From: an unicellular cyanobacterium SU2
GTDB taxonomy: Bacteria > Cyanobacteriota > Cyanobacteriia > Cyanobacteriales > Microcystaceae
Direction of reading: 5' to 3'
DNA length: 64,000 nt
Assembly (NCBI GenBank): GCA_002110465.1
Contig: NEED01000023.1
Coordinates: 519,297-583,296, forward strand
The translations under genes and the position numbers were made by a program. This document shows, one piece after another, positions 1 to 8,367 of this stretch. The stretch's first letter is position 1. Each line of letters opens with the position of its first letter. The notes beneath the pieces were generated by a model. That model was given only the letters and a program-made list of their open reading frames with translations. It had not been told where the DNA came from and made no database searches.

Positions 1-1027
1 GGTAGGAACCGACAGGAGAACAGCTTTGAATTGTCCGACAGAAGGCAATTAATTTCTCAGGAGACCCCAATTTAATCGCCTGAATAACATCCCGCCGAGG
101 AACCAAAGGCAAGGGGTTAACAGGATATCCTAATTGATCGAAAACATAGGCAATTAAATGACTTCCTTTAATTGCTTCCCCCACCATTTGCGAGGCTAAA
201 AATAACCCCTGAAATAACAACCGATTTTGATTAAAGGTTGCTCCCCCCTCTGTGCCAATTCCTGGGGCAGTTAAGCGACAAGCGGCCTTTTCTACTAATT
301 CCTTTTTTCCCACAACATAGCCCCCTGCTGTGACCAAAGTTCCCCCAGGATTTTTAATTAAAGAACCTGCCATTAAGTCTGCCCCAACTGCGGTCGGTTC
401 TATGGTTTCAATAAACTCCCCATAGCAATTATCCACAAAGCAAACTGTCTGAGGATTTTGCTGTTTAACAATAGAAATAATTTGTTCTATTTCTGCAATA
501 GAAAGACTTTTTCGCCAAGAATAGCCACAAGAGCGTTGAATTAAAACAAGACGGGTGTTCTCCTTAATTGTGGTTCTGAGAGCATTCCAATCAATCGTTC
601 CTGAATCAAGTAACGGCAATTCTCGATAATCAATGTTAAAATCCTTTAAGGAACCTTGACAATTACCCCGCAGACCAATGACTTCTTCGAGAGTGTCATA
701 AGGGGAACCTGCAACCGCTAACATTTCGTCTCCTGGACGAAGAACCCCAAATAAAGCACAGGCGATCGCATGGGTTCCTGAGACAAATTGTACGCGAACG
801 GCGGCAGCTTCCGCTCCCATCACTTCTGCAAAAACTTGGTCTAAGGTTTCCCTGCCTAAATCATCGTGGCCATAGCCGCTAACACTGGCAAAATGGTGAA
901 CCCCAAGGCGATGATGACGAAAGGCATCTAAGATTTTTTTGAGATTTTGCTTGACCTTAGCGTCAATTTCCGAAAAAATCGGAAGAAGCTTATTTTCGGC
1001 CTCTTCCAAAACCGTTAACCTGTTCAT
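1..1027 (-). CDS. Methionine gamma-lyase / aluminium-resistance family PLP enzyme (partial, 3' end off window)
   Basis: The reading frame starts at an ATG at 1025-1027 (MNRLTVLEEAENKL) and runs off the left edge, giving about 342 codons. It matches the cyanobacterial family annotated as aluminium resistance protein or methionine gamma-lyase family, a fold-type I PLP enzyme related to cystathionine beta-lyases. Visible marks are the N-terminal HHFASVSGYGHDDLGRETLD stretch, VSGTHAIACALFGVLRPGD, CFVDNCYGEF (aspartate for the PLP pyridine nitrogen) and AGSLIKNPGG, which should hold the PLP-binding lysine. The substrate in vivo is not settled. It is divergent from desC, with a 240-bp AT-rich promoter region between them. 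Family assignment is firm; exact reaction is inferred from the family name only. Confidence 0.85.
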   Translation of the reverse strand, partial: MNRLTVLEEAENKLLPIFSEIDAKVKQNLKKILDAFRHHRLGVHHFASVSGYGHDDLGRETLDQVFAEVMGAEAAAVRVQFVSGTHAIACALFGVLRPGDEMLAVAGSPYDTLEEVIGLRGNCQGSLKDFNIDYRELPLLDSGTIDWNALRTTIKENTRLVLIQRSCGYSWRKSLSIAEIEQIISIVKQQNPQTVCFVDNCYGEFIETIEPTAVGADLMAGSLIKNPGGTLVTAGGYVVGKKELVEKAACRLTAPGIGTEGGATFNQNRLLFQGLFLASQMVGEAIKGSHLIAYVFDQLGYPVNPLPLVPRRDVIQAIKLGSPEKLIAFCRTIQSCSPVGSY

Positions 1028-1267
1028 TTGTTTTCTAAAAACACAATGTAATGTTGCTGATTACTGATTCAAAACCGAAACGGTTACTTCTGTCAAATGA
1101 ATACATTTAGGTTATTCAATTGTGTTAGGATATTATGAAAATTGTTTCTATAAAAAAAGTTAAGAATTCAATTTTTATGCCTACTTATTTTCATAATTGA
1201 ATGGCTAACATATTATCATGCAAGTTAGCACGATTTTGTCTAATTACGTTTACATTTAGGTTACTAC
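1028..1267. promoter_or_regulatory. Divergent promoter region between the PLP-enzyme gene and desC
   Basis: This is a 240-bp AT-rich spacer between two divergent starts. It holds several TATNAT-like boxes (for example around 1128-1136), and the hexamer pair TTAGGT/ATTTAGGTT occurs near 1108 and again just before the desC start. I cannot assign a specific regulator. desC homologues are often temperature-responsive, so a cold-responsive element is possible but not shown. Confidence 0.35.
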
Positions 1268-2092
1268 ATGACTGTTGCTACCTCTCAAAAACTACCCCTC
1301 GACTGGGCAATTATTATTTATATGGCTACGATTCATCTTGTAGCATTGCTGGCCTTGTTGCCTAGCAATTTCAGTTGGGGAGCAGTTGGTTTAACATTTT
1401 TTCTATATTGGGTGACAGGGGCTTTAGGGATTACTTTAGGATTCCATCGCTTGGTTACTCACCGTAGTTTTCAAACTCCAAAATGGCTAGAATACCTACT
1501 GATTTTCTGTGGAACGTTAGCCTGTCAAGGAGGACCAATTCAATGGATTGGGTTACACCGAATTCACCATAAATACTCTGATACGGAAAAAGATCCCCAC
1601 GATTCTAATTTAGGGTTTTGGTGGAGTCATATGGCATGGATGTTACATAAAATTCCGGCTGATAATGAAGTTCCTCGTTACACACAAGATATTGCAGAAG
1701 ATCCCTTTTATCAATTTTGTCAAAAGTACATGATTGTGATCCAGGTAGCATTAGGATTACTTTTGTATGCTTGGGGAGGATGGTCTTTCGTTGTTTGGGG
1801 AATTTTTGTGCGTTTAGTGATGGTTTTTCACTTTACCTGGTTTGTTAATAGTGCTACCCACAAATTCGGCTATCAAAGTCATGAATCCAACGATCATTCT
1901 AAAAACTGTTGGTGGGTTGCCCTTCTTACCTTTGGAGAAGGTTGGCACAATAATCACCATGCTTATCAATATTCTGCCCGTCATGGGTTAGCTTGGTGGG
2001 AATTTGATTTAACTTGGATAACCATTCGATTATTGCAACTCCTTGGATTAGCCACTAATGTTAAATTACCTCCAATTCAAGAAGCTAATTAA
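1268..2092 (+). CDS. desC: Acyl-lipid delta-9 fatty acid desaturase
   Basis: 274 residues. It introduces the first double bond at the delta-9 position of membrane-lipid acyl chains, using ferredoxin and oxygen at the membrane. The three histidine boxes of membrane desaturases are intact: HRLVTH at residues 60-65, HRIHH at 97-101 and HNNHH at 227-231. Hydrophobic segments lie around residues 13-32, 38-57 and 154-190, as expected for a four-helix membrane di-iron enzyme. The length fits cyanobacterial DesC. The frame opens at ATG 1268, with no strong Shine-Dalgarno sequence. A perfect 9-bp stem-loop with a T-run follows at 2116-2146, so it is probably a single-gene unit. Confidence 0.93.
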   Translation: MTVATSQKLPLDWAIIIYMATIHLVALLALLPSNFSWGAVGLTFFLYWVTGALGITLGFHRLVTHRSFQTPKWLEYLLIFCGTLACQGGPIQWIGLHRIHHKYSDTEKDPHDSNLGFWWSHMAWMLHKIPADNEVPRYTQDIAEDPFYQFCQKYMIVIQVALGLLLYAWGGWSFVVWGIFVRLVMVFHFTWFVNSATHKFGYQSHESNDHSKNCWWVALLTFGEGWHNNHHAYQYSARHGLAWWEFDLTWITIRLLQLLGLATNVKLPPIQEAN

Positions 2093-2115
2093 CCTTTAAT
2101 ATAACTTTAATCTTG

Positions 2116-2146
2116 TAGAGTGGGCATGACCCACTCTATTTTTTTT
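2116..2146 (+). terminator. Rho-independent terminator after desC
   Basis: The perfect 9-bp stem TAGAGTGGG / CCCACTCTA (2116-2124 with 2130-2138) has a CATGA loop and is followed by eight T residues (2139-2146). It lies 24 bp after the desC stop. The core resembles hairpins behind the chelatase gene (22764), serS (31754) and ahcY (51878). Confidence 0.85.
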
Positions 2147-2194
2147 AAAAATTTTCTTTATTAATACCTTCAAATATTAAATGAATTTGAATAA

Positions 2195-2329
2195 ATTGAT
2201 CGTGTTGTCCTTCAAGGACAGTTAGTTGCTGTTCCCGAACCCCTAACCATCTTAGGTGTTGGTGTTGCATTAGGGCTCGGAACATCCTTTAAGCGCAAAC
2301 TTGCAAGCAAGACAAATAAGAAAGCTTAA
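2195..2329 (+). pseudogene. Remnant of a PEP-CTERM protein gene (C-terminal sorting signal only)
   Basis: The frame from 2195 (just after a TAA) to the TAA at 2327-2329 reads IDRVVLQGQLVAVPEP followed by LTILGVGVALGLGTSFKRKL and a basic tail. This is a clear PEP-CTERM sorting signal: Val-Pro-Glu-Pro, a hydrophobic helix, then a lysine/arginine cluster, as used by the exosortase/archaeosortase export system. There is no start codon and nothing upstream resembles the rest of such a protein, so this is the tail of a deleted gene. PEP-CTERM proteins are known in Crocosphaera/Cyanothece. Loss of the body may be linked to the palindromic element that begins 19 bp downstream. Confidence 0.65.
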
Positions 2330-2347
2330 GCTAAAAAGGATATCGAG

Positions 2348-2517
2348 AGACTGTTTATAAAGTAAATCTTAAGAGAACTGTAGGGTGTATTAAACTGCAA
2401 TGGTACACCAAAAAAACCATTTTGGTGCGTTACGGTAGAAAAAAAAGAGAGAAATTACCCAAAAAACTGTAGTTTGCCTAACATACCCTACTTTAATCTT
2501 TCGTTTAGGAACAGTCT
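2348..2517. repeat. MITE-like palindromic element with about 23-bp imperfect terminal inverted repeats
   Basis: The left end, 2348-2370 (AGACTGTTTATAAAG...), is an imperfect inverted copy of the right end, 2495-2517 (reverse complement AGACTGTTCCTAAACG...). The similarity continues inward: TAGGGTGTATTA on the left against TAGGGTATGTTA read from the right strand. The element is about 170 bp, AT-rich and codes for nothing visible. No clear target-site duplication was found. It may be a non-autonomous transposon relic or a folded RNA element. Confidence 0.45.
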
Positions 2518-2605
2518 ATAAATCTAATCTAGATAAGATGTTTTAGGATAGGAACTTCTTGAGTCAAGTTTATCTCTTACTTTGAAATCAAGTATCCCGA
2601 TACAA

Positions 2606-3736
2606 TCAAGATGGTCTTTGATAGCGCATACCAGGTAATTGAGTGACTAATCCTTCTAATTCTAATTGTAATAAGCCTCCAGAAACTTCTCCAGAAGATA
2701 ACCCAGTTTTTTGAACTATCAAATCAAAGGGGGTTTCCTCAGAATTAATAGACTGTAAAATCTTTAATAAATCTGGTGCTAAATTAGGCAAAGGTTTAGC
2801 TTTTGGAGACTCAAAAATAGATAATTGTTTGGCGGTTTGATCAAGGTTAGGAATTGCTCCTAACATCTCTAATAATTCCTCTTGTGTGACAATCATTTCC
2901 GCCCCATCATGAATTAATCTTAAACATCCTCTCGCCTGTTTAACATCAGGAGAATTGGGTAAAGTATAGACATCTCGCCCAAATTCATTAGCATAACGGG
3001 CTGTAATTAAAGCACCAGATTTTTCAGGCGCTTCCATCACTAATACCGCCCGACTTAACCCTGCAATAATGCGATTTCGTGCCGGAAAATGACTGCGATC
3101 ACCTGGAGTTCCTGCGGGATATTCACTTAAAAGTAAGCCTTTTTTCTGGATATTTCGATGTAATTGACGATGACTTGATGGATATACGATATCAACTCCT
3201 GTTCCCAAAACTGCAAGGGTTCTTCCTTCCGCTTGTAAAGCCCCTTGATGGGCAACTCCATCAATACCGGCGGCCATCCCTGAGATTACCGTAAACCCAT
3301 GTTTAACCAATGCCATACTAATGTTATGAGTCCAACGGCGACCATGTTCAGTCGGGTAACGAGTCCCCACAATACCGATAGCTGGAGTAATACCTTGGTT
3401 TTCTTGAAGATTTACTTGTCCTTCATAGTATAAAATCGGAGGTGGACTAGGAATTTCTTTTAAAAGATGGGGATAGTCAGTATCAGCAGGAGTCCAAAAG
3501 AAAGGGTTTTTTTGAGAATGTTCTTCAAGTAATTGGATGGGGTTAATTTGCGATCGCGTCTCAATAATTTTAGGGAGGGATTTAAAGCCAATTCCTTCTA
3601 CTTGGGTTAAGTCTTGTTTATTTGCTTTCCAGGCGGTTTGTAAACTCCCAAAATGCTGTTCAATTCGCTTAAGTAATACAGGACCAACCCCTTTTACTTT
3701 TGACCAAGCTAACCAATAGGCGCGTTCTTGATTCAC
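2606..3736 (-). CDS. dprA: DNA processing protein DprA (Smf family)
   Basis: It protects incoming single-stranded DNA and loads RecA during natural transformation. Numbering from the GTG start proposed here (376 residues), a helix-hairpin-helix-like segment (KGVGPVLLKRIEQHFG) is followed by the Rossmann-like DNA-binding domain with GIVGTRYPT, ISGMAAGIDGVAHQ and FPARNRIIAGLS. The C-terminal 60 residues form a winged-helix domain (ILQSINSEETPFDLIVQKTG). The frame extends upstream to a TTG at 3793, but AAGGAG lies six bases before the GTG at 3734-3736, which gives the usual family length. The next gene, fmt, is divergent. Presence of dprA agrees with natural competence but does not prove it. Confidence 0.92.
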   Translation of the reverse strand: MNQERAYWLAWSKVKGVGPVLLKRIEQHFGSLQTAWKANKQDLTQVEGIGFKSLPKIIETRSQINPIQLLEEHSQKNPFFWTPADTDYPHLLKEIPSPPPILYYEGQVNLQENQGITPAIGIVGTRYPTEHGRRWTHNISMALVKHGFTVISGMAAGIDGVAHQGALQAEGRTLAVLGTGVDIVYPSSHRQLHRNIQKKGLLLSEYPAGTPGDRSHFPARNRIIAGLSRAVLVMEAPEKSGALITARYANEFGRDVYTLPNSPDVKQARGCLRLIHDGAEMIVTQEELLEMLGAIPNLDQTAKQLSIFESPKAKPLPNLAPDLLKILQSINSEETPFDLIVQKTGLSSGEVSGGLLQLELEGLVTQLPGMRYQRPS

Positions 3737-3974
3737 CCATTTCTCCTTAAAACTATGAATAAGATCTTGATAATTACTGAAAAATTTTAGCAAAAAATTG
3801 CTATTTTTTTGTAAAAAAAACTAATATTGACTGCATTTTTTAAACTAAAAAGTAGAAAAAATAATATTTTTATCCACTATAGAGACCACTTGAAAAAATT
3901 ATCTTTTAAAATCACTTGATAGAAACCTCTCTCAGCTTGTTAATATGAAGATTAGATTAGAATAATTTATCCCC
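3737..3974. promoter_or_regulatory. AT-rich spacer between dprA and the fmt repeat tract
   Basis: 238 bp, very AT-rich, between the divergent dprA and fmt genes. It holds poly-A/T runs (3781-3860) and TATA-like boxes, and should contain the promoters for both genes. No specific operator is recognisable. Confidence 0.3.
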
Positions 3975-4070
3975 CCCACTCTCCCACTCTCCCACTCTCC
4001 CACTCTCCCACTCTCCCACTCTCCCACTCTCCCACTCTCCCACTCTCCCACTCTCCCACTCTCCCACTCT
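3975..4070 (+). repeat. Twelve perfect 8-bp tandem repeats (CCCACTCT) abutting the fmt start codon
   Basis: From 3975 to 4070 the octamer CCCACTCT is repeated 12 times without a mismatch, ending three bases before the ATG of fmt at 4074. It fills the whole space where the fmt leader and Shine-Dalgarno sequence should be. The strand is strongly C/T-biased. Tracts like this change copy number by replication slippage. Confidence 0.95.
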
Positions 4071-4073
4071 CAT

Positions 4074-5069
4074 ATGCAGGTTATTTTTTTTGGAACCCCC
4101 CAGTTTGCCGTCCCCACATTACAAAAATTACTAGACAATCCAGATTTTAAAGTCGTGGGGGTAGTGACTCAACCCGATAAACGACGGGGAAGGGGTAAGC
4201 AATTAATTCCCTCTGCTGTGAAAAAAGTTGCCCTAGAACATGATTTATTGGTTTGGCAACCAAAAAAAATCAAAAAAGCTCAAAAAACTCTGTCTGAGCT
4301 TAGAGAGACCCAAGCAGATGCCTTTGTTGTTGCAGCTTATGGTCAAATTCTTTCTCCTGAGATTTTATCTATGCCTAAATTGGGCTGTATTAATGTTCAT
4401 GGCTCTATTTTGCCCCAATATCGGGGAGCAGCCCCCATTCAATGGAGTATTTATCATGGGGATAACCAAACAGGGATTACGACTATGTTAATGGATGAGG
4501 GGATGGATACAGGAGCCATGTTACTCAAGGCGGTTACTCCCATCGGGTTATTGGATAATGCCCATCAAATTGCCGAAAAACTAGCTCAGCAGGGGGCAGA
4601 GTTATTGATAGAAACTTTACGAAGACTTGAACTTGAGGATATTCTTGCCACTCCCCAAAATCCAACAGAAGCTACCTATGCCCCTTTGATTAAAAAATCA
4701 GATTATGAGATTGATTGGTCTAAATCTGCGATCGCCATTCATAACCAAGTGCGGGGATTTTATCCTAATTGTGTGACTAATTTCCGTGATCAATCCCTCA
4801 AAGTTATGACTACCATTCCGTTAGCAGAGACTTATTGGGAGTCTTTACCGCCAGGGTTAAAACCTCTTAAGGAACAATCAACAAATTTATTAACCCTTCA
4901 GGGAAAACCAGGGGAAATCGTGAGTACCCTCAAAAACTTTGGACCGGTAATCCAGACAGGGGAAGGACTGTTACTCTTACAAGAAGTGCAACTATCAGGG
5001 AAACGTCGTCAGTCAGGATGGGATTTTGTCAATGGTACTCGTGTCGAAGTGGGAGAAATACTGGTTTAA
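4074..5069 (+). CDS. fmt: Methionyl-tRNA formyltransferase
   Basis: 331 residues. It formylates Met-tRNA(fMet) with 10-formyl-THF for translation initiation in the cytoplasm. The formyltransferase domain has [12 protein letters not shown] at residues 5-16, INVHG at 106-110 (catalytic N107 and H109), SILPQYRG at 111-118 and DEGMDTG at 141-147 (catalytic D145). The C-terminal OB-like domain starts near residue 215. The start is ATG 4074: the family N-terminus (MQVIFFGTP) begins exactly there and no alternative start lies upstream in the repeat tract. No Shine-Dalgarno sequence is possible because the 8-bp repeats reach position -4. The 3' end overlaps the convergent DUF6464 gene by 4 bp. Confidence 0.95.
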   Translation: MQVIFFGTPQFAVPTLQKLLDNPDFKVVGVVTQPDKRRGRGKQLIPSAVKKVALEHDLLVWQPKKIKKAQKTLSELRETQADAFVVAAYGQILSPEILSMPKLGCINVHGSILPQYRGAAPIQWSIYHGDNQTGITTMLMDEGMDTGAMLLKAVTPIGLLDNAHQIAEKLAQQGAELLIETLRRLELEDILATPQNPTEATYAPLIKKSDYEIDWSKSAIAIHNQVRGFYPNCVTNFRDQSLKVMTTIPLAETYWESLPPGLKPLKEQSTNLLTLQGKPGEIVSTLKNFGPVIQTGEGLLLLQEVQLSGKRRQSGWDFVNGTRVEVGEILV

Positions 5070-5437
5070 CGAGATTTTGGATGATTTCTAGGTTCATAGA
5101 AACGGCATCCCTCACATGGTCCATTAGGATTTACTCCACAGCGTATAATTTCTGAATGAGCATTAAAATGACAATTACTATCCCCAAGAACCCAGCGACC
5201 ATCAAACCAGCTTGTTTCTGAAGGGGGTTGGGTTGATTGAACATAAAGAGAAATTTTGTTCAAACAATAGCCACCAACCTTGTATTGATAGTGATGGTGG
5301 CGTTCAAGCACAGCGTAGGTTCGGCCTTGTAATTCTAGATAATTGCCTGGTTGAGGCATCCAATCAAGTTGAATTTTACCTAGGGTTTGATGGGGATCGG
5401 TTAGGATTATTTCTGTGAGTAAAGACTCTGCTTCCAT
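5066..5437 (-). CDS. DUF6464 family protein
   Basis: 123 residues, cyanobacterial, function unknown. The N-terminal half is beta-rich ([20 protein letters not shown]). The C-terminal part carries the cysteine pattern characteristic of the family: [20 protein letters not shown] then [11 protein letters not shown]. Four cysteines and histidines in this segment could bind zinc or a metal cluster, but that is inference. It is convergent with fmt and overlaps its stop by 4 bp (5066-5069), so the two transcripts should overlap. Confidence 0.75.
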   Translation of the reverse strand: MEAESLLTEIILTDPHQTLGKIQLDWMPQPGNYLELQGRTYAVLERHHHYQYKVGGYCLNKISLYVQSTQPPSETSWFDGRWVLGDSNCHFNAHSEIIRCGVNPNGPCEGCRFYEPRNHPKSR

Positions 5438-5560
5438 TCGTTAGTGAGATTCGTGACTATATCCGTTTATAGTAGCGCGATCGCGTAACTGAAAAAGAGA
5501 ATTAAGAAATCCCCTCCTATTTCAAGAGAGGACCAAAAAATTAAAATTGCCTGACGTTGA

Positions 5561-8119
5561 CTAAGAGATGACAAAAATATCGTTATTAGTTAACCCTAGT
5601 CCTGTATTTAGGATAGCGATTTGAACCTGTGCTAGGGAATTACTACCATCTTGGTCAAAGAAAAGCGCACCGATAGAACTATCATAGATAAATCGATGAT
5701 CAACTGTTGTTGCTCCTGTCCCTATGGTAAACTGAGCAGAAGTTAGGGTTGAACCTGAACTTAATCCACCACCAAATCCCGATGCAGAAACATTGATCGT
5801 ATCATCGGAAACGCTAAAATCAGTAATTGAGTCGATCCCTTGATTCGGAGTACCGAAGGTAAATTGATCCGCGCCAATTCCACCAGTAAGGGTGTCATTA
5901 CCGCCACCTCCAACAAGGATATCTTGTCCGCCATTTCCTCTGAGGCGGTCATTCCCCAAACCGCCGTTGAGGGTATCATTACCAGCACCACCATTGAGGA
6001 TGTCTTCTCCGCTATTGCCTCCGATTAAGTCATTATCATCCCCACCGTTAAGGGTATCATTACCAGCACCACCATTGAGGATGTCTTCTCCGCTATTGCC
6101 TCCGATTAAGTCATTATCATCCCCACCGTTAAGGGTATCATTACCAGCACCACCATTGAGGATGTCTTCTCCGCTATTGCCTCCGATTAAGTCATTATCA
6201 CCCCCACCGTTAAGGGTATCATTACCAGCACCACCATTGAGGATGTCTTCTCCGCTATTGCCTCCGATTAAGTCATTATCATCCCCACCGTTAAGGGTAT
6301 CATTACCAGCACCACCATTGAGGATGTCTTCTCCGCTATTGCCTCCGATTAAGTCATTATCACTCCCACCGTTGAGGGTATCATTACCAGCACCACCATT
6401 GAGGATGTCTTCTCCGCTATTGCCTCCGATTAAGTCATTATCATCCCCACCGTTAAGGGTATCATTACCAGCACCACCATTGAGAGTATCGCTACCGGCT
6501 TCTCCGTTGAGGGCATTGTCAAGATTATTACCGATAAGGTTGTCATTTCCACTACCTCCGATGATATTTTCAAAGGCATTCCCAGAGGCTAAAGTCAAGG
6601 TTAGTTTTCCAGAAACAACGGTTTGAGCAAGGGTAGAAGCCAAATTGAGAGTAATTGGGTTTGGGTTGGTTGTACCAGTAAAGTCGATAGTCTCGATACC
6701 AGAAAAATCAGCTAGGAAATCGCTCCCGAAAGAAAAGGTTGTGACATTGTAAAGATAATCATCGTTACCACCCCCACCACGGAGAGTATCATCGCCTGCT
6801 CCTCCAAAAAGAGTATCATTGTCTGCTCCTCCAATTAAGGTATCTTGTCCGCCATTTCCTTCGATGCGATCATTGCCAACTCCGGCATCTATACGATCAT
6901 TACCACCAAGTCCTCTGACGATGTTATTAGACTGATTAGATGAAAGAAAGCGAATATTGTCGTTCCCACTCCCTGCGGTAATATTACGGAAAAATTCTAA
7001 GTTTTCGTAAACATTACCCCCTGATGTGATCGTGGCTAGAGTGCTGCCATCAATGGTTAATACTCGTCCAGCAATATCGGCTGATAAATCTGCATCAACG
7101 AGTGTATCAACGCCTGCGCCTCCATCAACTGTATCTTGTCCCGCTCCTTTGATTATGAGATCATCCCCTGCTAAACCATTGAGGGTATCGTTTCCTGCTC
7201 CCCCTCTGAGGGTATCATTGAGATTGCCCCCAAGTAGGTTATCATCCCCACTACCACCTGTAACGTTAAATTCTTCTATATTGCTGAAAAATACCCGATT
7301 ATTGGCTCCTCGGAAGGAATTTCCTACTCGATCTACATCGGCGGTTTCACTCGAATAATCGACGATTAATCGGTCTGTGCCAATATTTCCATTAACACTA
7401 TCGGTAAATCCTAATCCTGCATTAATGGTATCGTCCCCTGCTCCCCCATCAATGGTATTGTTATCTTCGTCATCAGGAACACTAGCTGTGTAGCGAATAA
7501 AGTCATCGCCACTTCCTGCGGTAATATTGCGGAATATTTCTAGATTTTGGTAAACATTCCCCCCTGAGTTAATCAGTCCTAGGGTACTACCATCGATAAT
7601 TATGCCTCGTCCTGCGACATCGCCTGATAAATCTGCATCTACCAGGACATCGGTTCCTCCCCCTCCATTGACCGTATCTTGTCCTGCTCCTGCGGTAATG
7701 ATATCGTTGTCTGAGCCTCCAAAGAGTCGGTCATCCCCTGCTAAACCATTGAGGGTATCGTTTCCTGCTCCTCCTCTGAGGGTATCATTGAGATTGCCCC
7801 CAAGTAGGTTATCATCCCCACTACCACCTGTAACGTTGAATTCTTCTATATTGCTGAAAAATACCCGATTATTGGCTCCTCGGAAGGAATTTCCTACTCG
7901 ATCTACATCGGCGGTTTCACTCGAATAATCGACGATTAATCGGTCTGTGCCAATATTTCCATTAACACTATCGGTAAATCCTGACCCAGGGTTAATAGTA
8001 TCGTCCCCTGCTCCTCCGTCAACCGTGTCATCACCTGCTAAGGCATTGATAAAGTCATTGGCTCCATCAGCGACGATGTTATCATTTCCATTTGTGGGAC
8101 TTCCTGAAATAATAGCCAT
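5561..8119 (-). CDS. RTX-type calcium-binding repeat protein (secreted, hemolysin-type repeats)
   Basis: 852 residues, made almost entirely of RTX nonapeptides of the GGxGxDxxx type ([20 protein letters not shown]), which bind calcium and fold into parallel beta-rolls after export. There is no N-terminal signal peptide; the start ([20 protein letters not shown]) and the C-terminal domain of about 100 residues ([20 protein letters not shown] to the end) fit a type I secretion substrate. The gene contains six 81-bp units (6001-6486) and a 252-bp segment present twice (7161-7412 and 7731-7982) with two visible differences. No catalytic domain is seen, so it may be a surface or matrix protein. 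No transporter gene is adjacent. Confidence 0.85.
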   Translation of the reverse strand: MAIISGSPTNGNDNIVADGANDFINALAGDDTVDGGAGDDTINPGSGFTDSVNGNIGTDRLIVDYSSETADVDRVGNSFRGANNRVFFSNIEEFNVTGGSGDDNLLGGNLNDTLRGGAGNDTLNGLAGDDRLFGGSDNDIITAGAGQDTVNGGGGTDVLVDADLSGDVAGRGIIIDGSTLGLINSGGNVYQNLEIFRNITAGSGDDFIRYTASVPDDEDNNTIDGGAGDDTINAGLGFTDSVNGNIGTDRLIVDYSSETADVDRVGNSFRGANNRVFFSNIEEFNVTGGSGDDNLLGGNLNDTLRGGAGNDTLNGLAGDDLIIKGAGQDTVDGGAGVDTLVDADLSADIAGRVLTIDGSTLATITSGGNVYENLEFFRNITAGSGNDNIRFLSSNQSNNIVRGLGGNDRIDAGVGNDRIEGNGGQDTLIGGADNDTLFGGAGDDTLRGGGGNDDYLYNVTTFSFGSDFLADFSGIETIDFTGTTNPNPITLNLASTLAQTVVSGKLTLTLASGNAFENIIGGSGNDNLIGNNLDNALNGEAGSDTLNGGAGNDTLNGGDDNDLIGGNSGEDILNGGAGNDTLNGGSDNDLIGGNSGEDILNGGAGNDTLNGGDDNDLIGGNSGEDILNGGAGNDTLNGGGDNDLIGGNSGEDILNGGAGNDTLNGGDDNDLIGGNSGEDILNGGAGNDTLNGGDDNDLIGGNSGEDILNGGAGNDTLNGGLGNDRLRGNGGQDILVGGGGNDTLTGGIGADQFTFGTPNQGIDSITDFSVSDDTINVSASGFGGGLSSGSTLTSAQFTIGTGATTVDHRFIYDSSIGALFFDQDGSNSLAQVQIAILNTGLGLTNNDIFVIS
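6001..6486 (-). repeat. Six 81-bp tandem repeats inside the RTX gene
   Basis: The phrase TGTCTTCTCCGCTATTGCC recurs at 6001, 6082, 6163, 6244, 6325 and 6406, exactly 81 bp apart, with only scattered single-base changes. Each unit encodes 27 residues, or three RTX nonapeptides ([20 protein letters not shown]). The near-identity points to recent tandem amplification. Confidence 0.9.
7161..7412 (-). repeat. Copy 1 of a 252-bp near-identical internal duplication in the RTX gene
   Basis: 7161-7412 matches 7731-7982 base for base apart from two differences I can see (CCCCCTCTGAG against CTCCTCTGAG, and GTTAAATTC against GTTGAATTC). It encodes the non-RTX spacer domain ([20 protein letters not shown]) plus flanking RTX repeats. 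The period is 570 bp. Confidence 0.9.
7731..7982 (-). repeat. Copy 2 of the 252-bp internal duplication in the RTX gene
   Basis: See 7161-7412. This copy lies nearer the N-terminus of the protein. The intervening stretches, encoding the IDGSTL...GGNVY segments, are also related but more diverged, so a 570-bp unit was duplicated and parts have since drifted or been homogenised. Confidence 0.9.
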
Positions 8120-8367
8120 TTTCTTGTTCCGTAATTAAACATCGTGAAATTTTTCCCGAATTATAATATGAAGGGGTAAAGTAACACTATTTTTTAGCTA
8201 AAAATTCTGAAGATTTAGGAATCTCAATAAAGCCAATACAATCATTAATTCTCAACTTGTTTGAATAAAGTTTACGTTGCCATAGAAAAAGTCTAAAGAT
8301 TAGGCGGATTAAGGAAGTAAATGGTATCATCAATGTGCATGAAAATACAATTAAGTAGGTGAAAATC

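Noticed and set aside
3975-4070. CRISPR-like array
   Set aside because: Units are 8 bp with no spacers; a simple tandem repeat. The RTX 81-bp units are coding repeats. No CRISPR array or cas gene is present.
5892-6626. Proline/serine-rich 244-codon plus-strand frame
   Set aside because: It is the exact antisense of the RTX repeats, repeating because they repeat.
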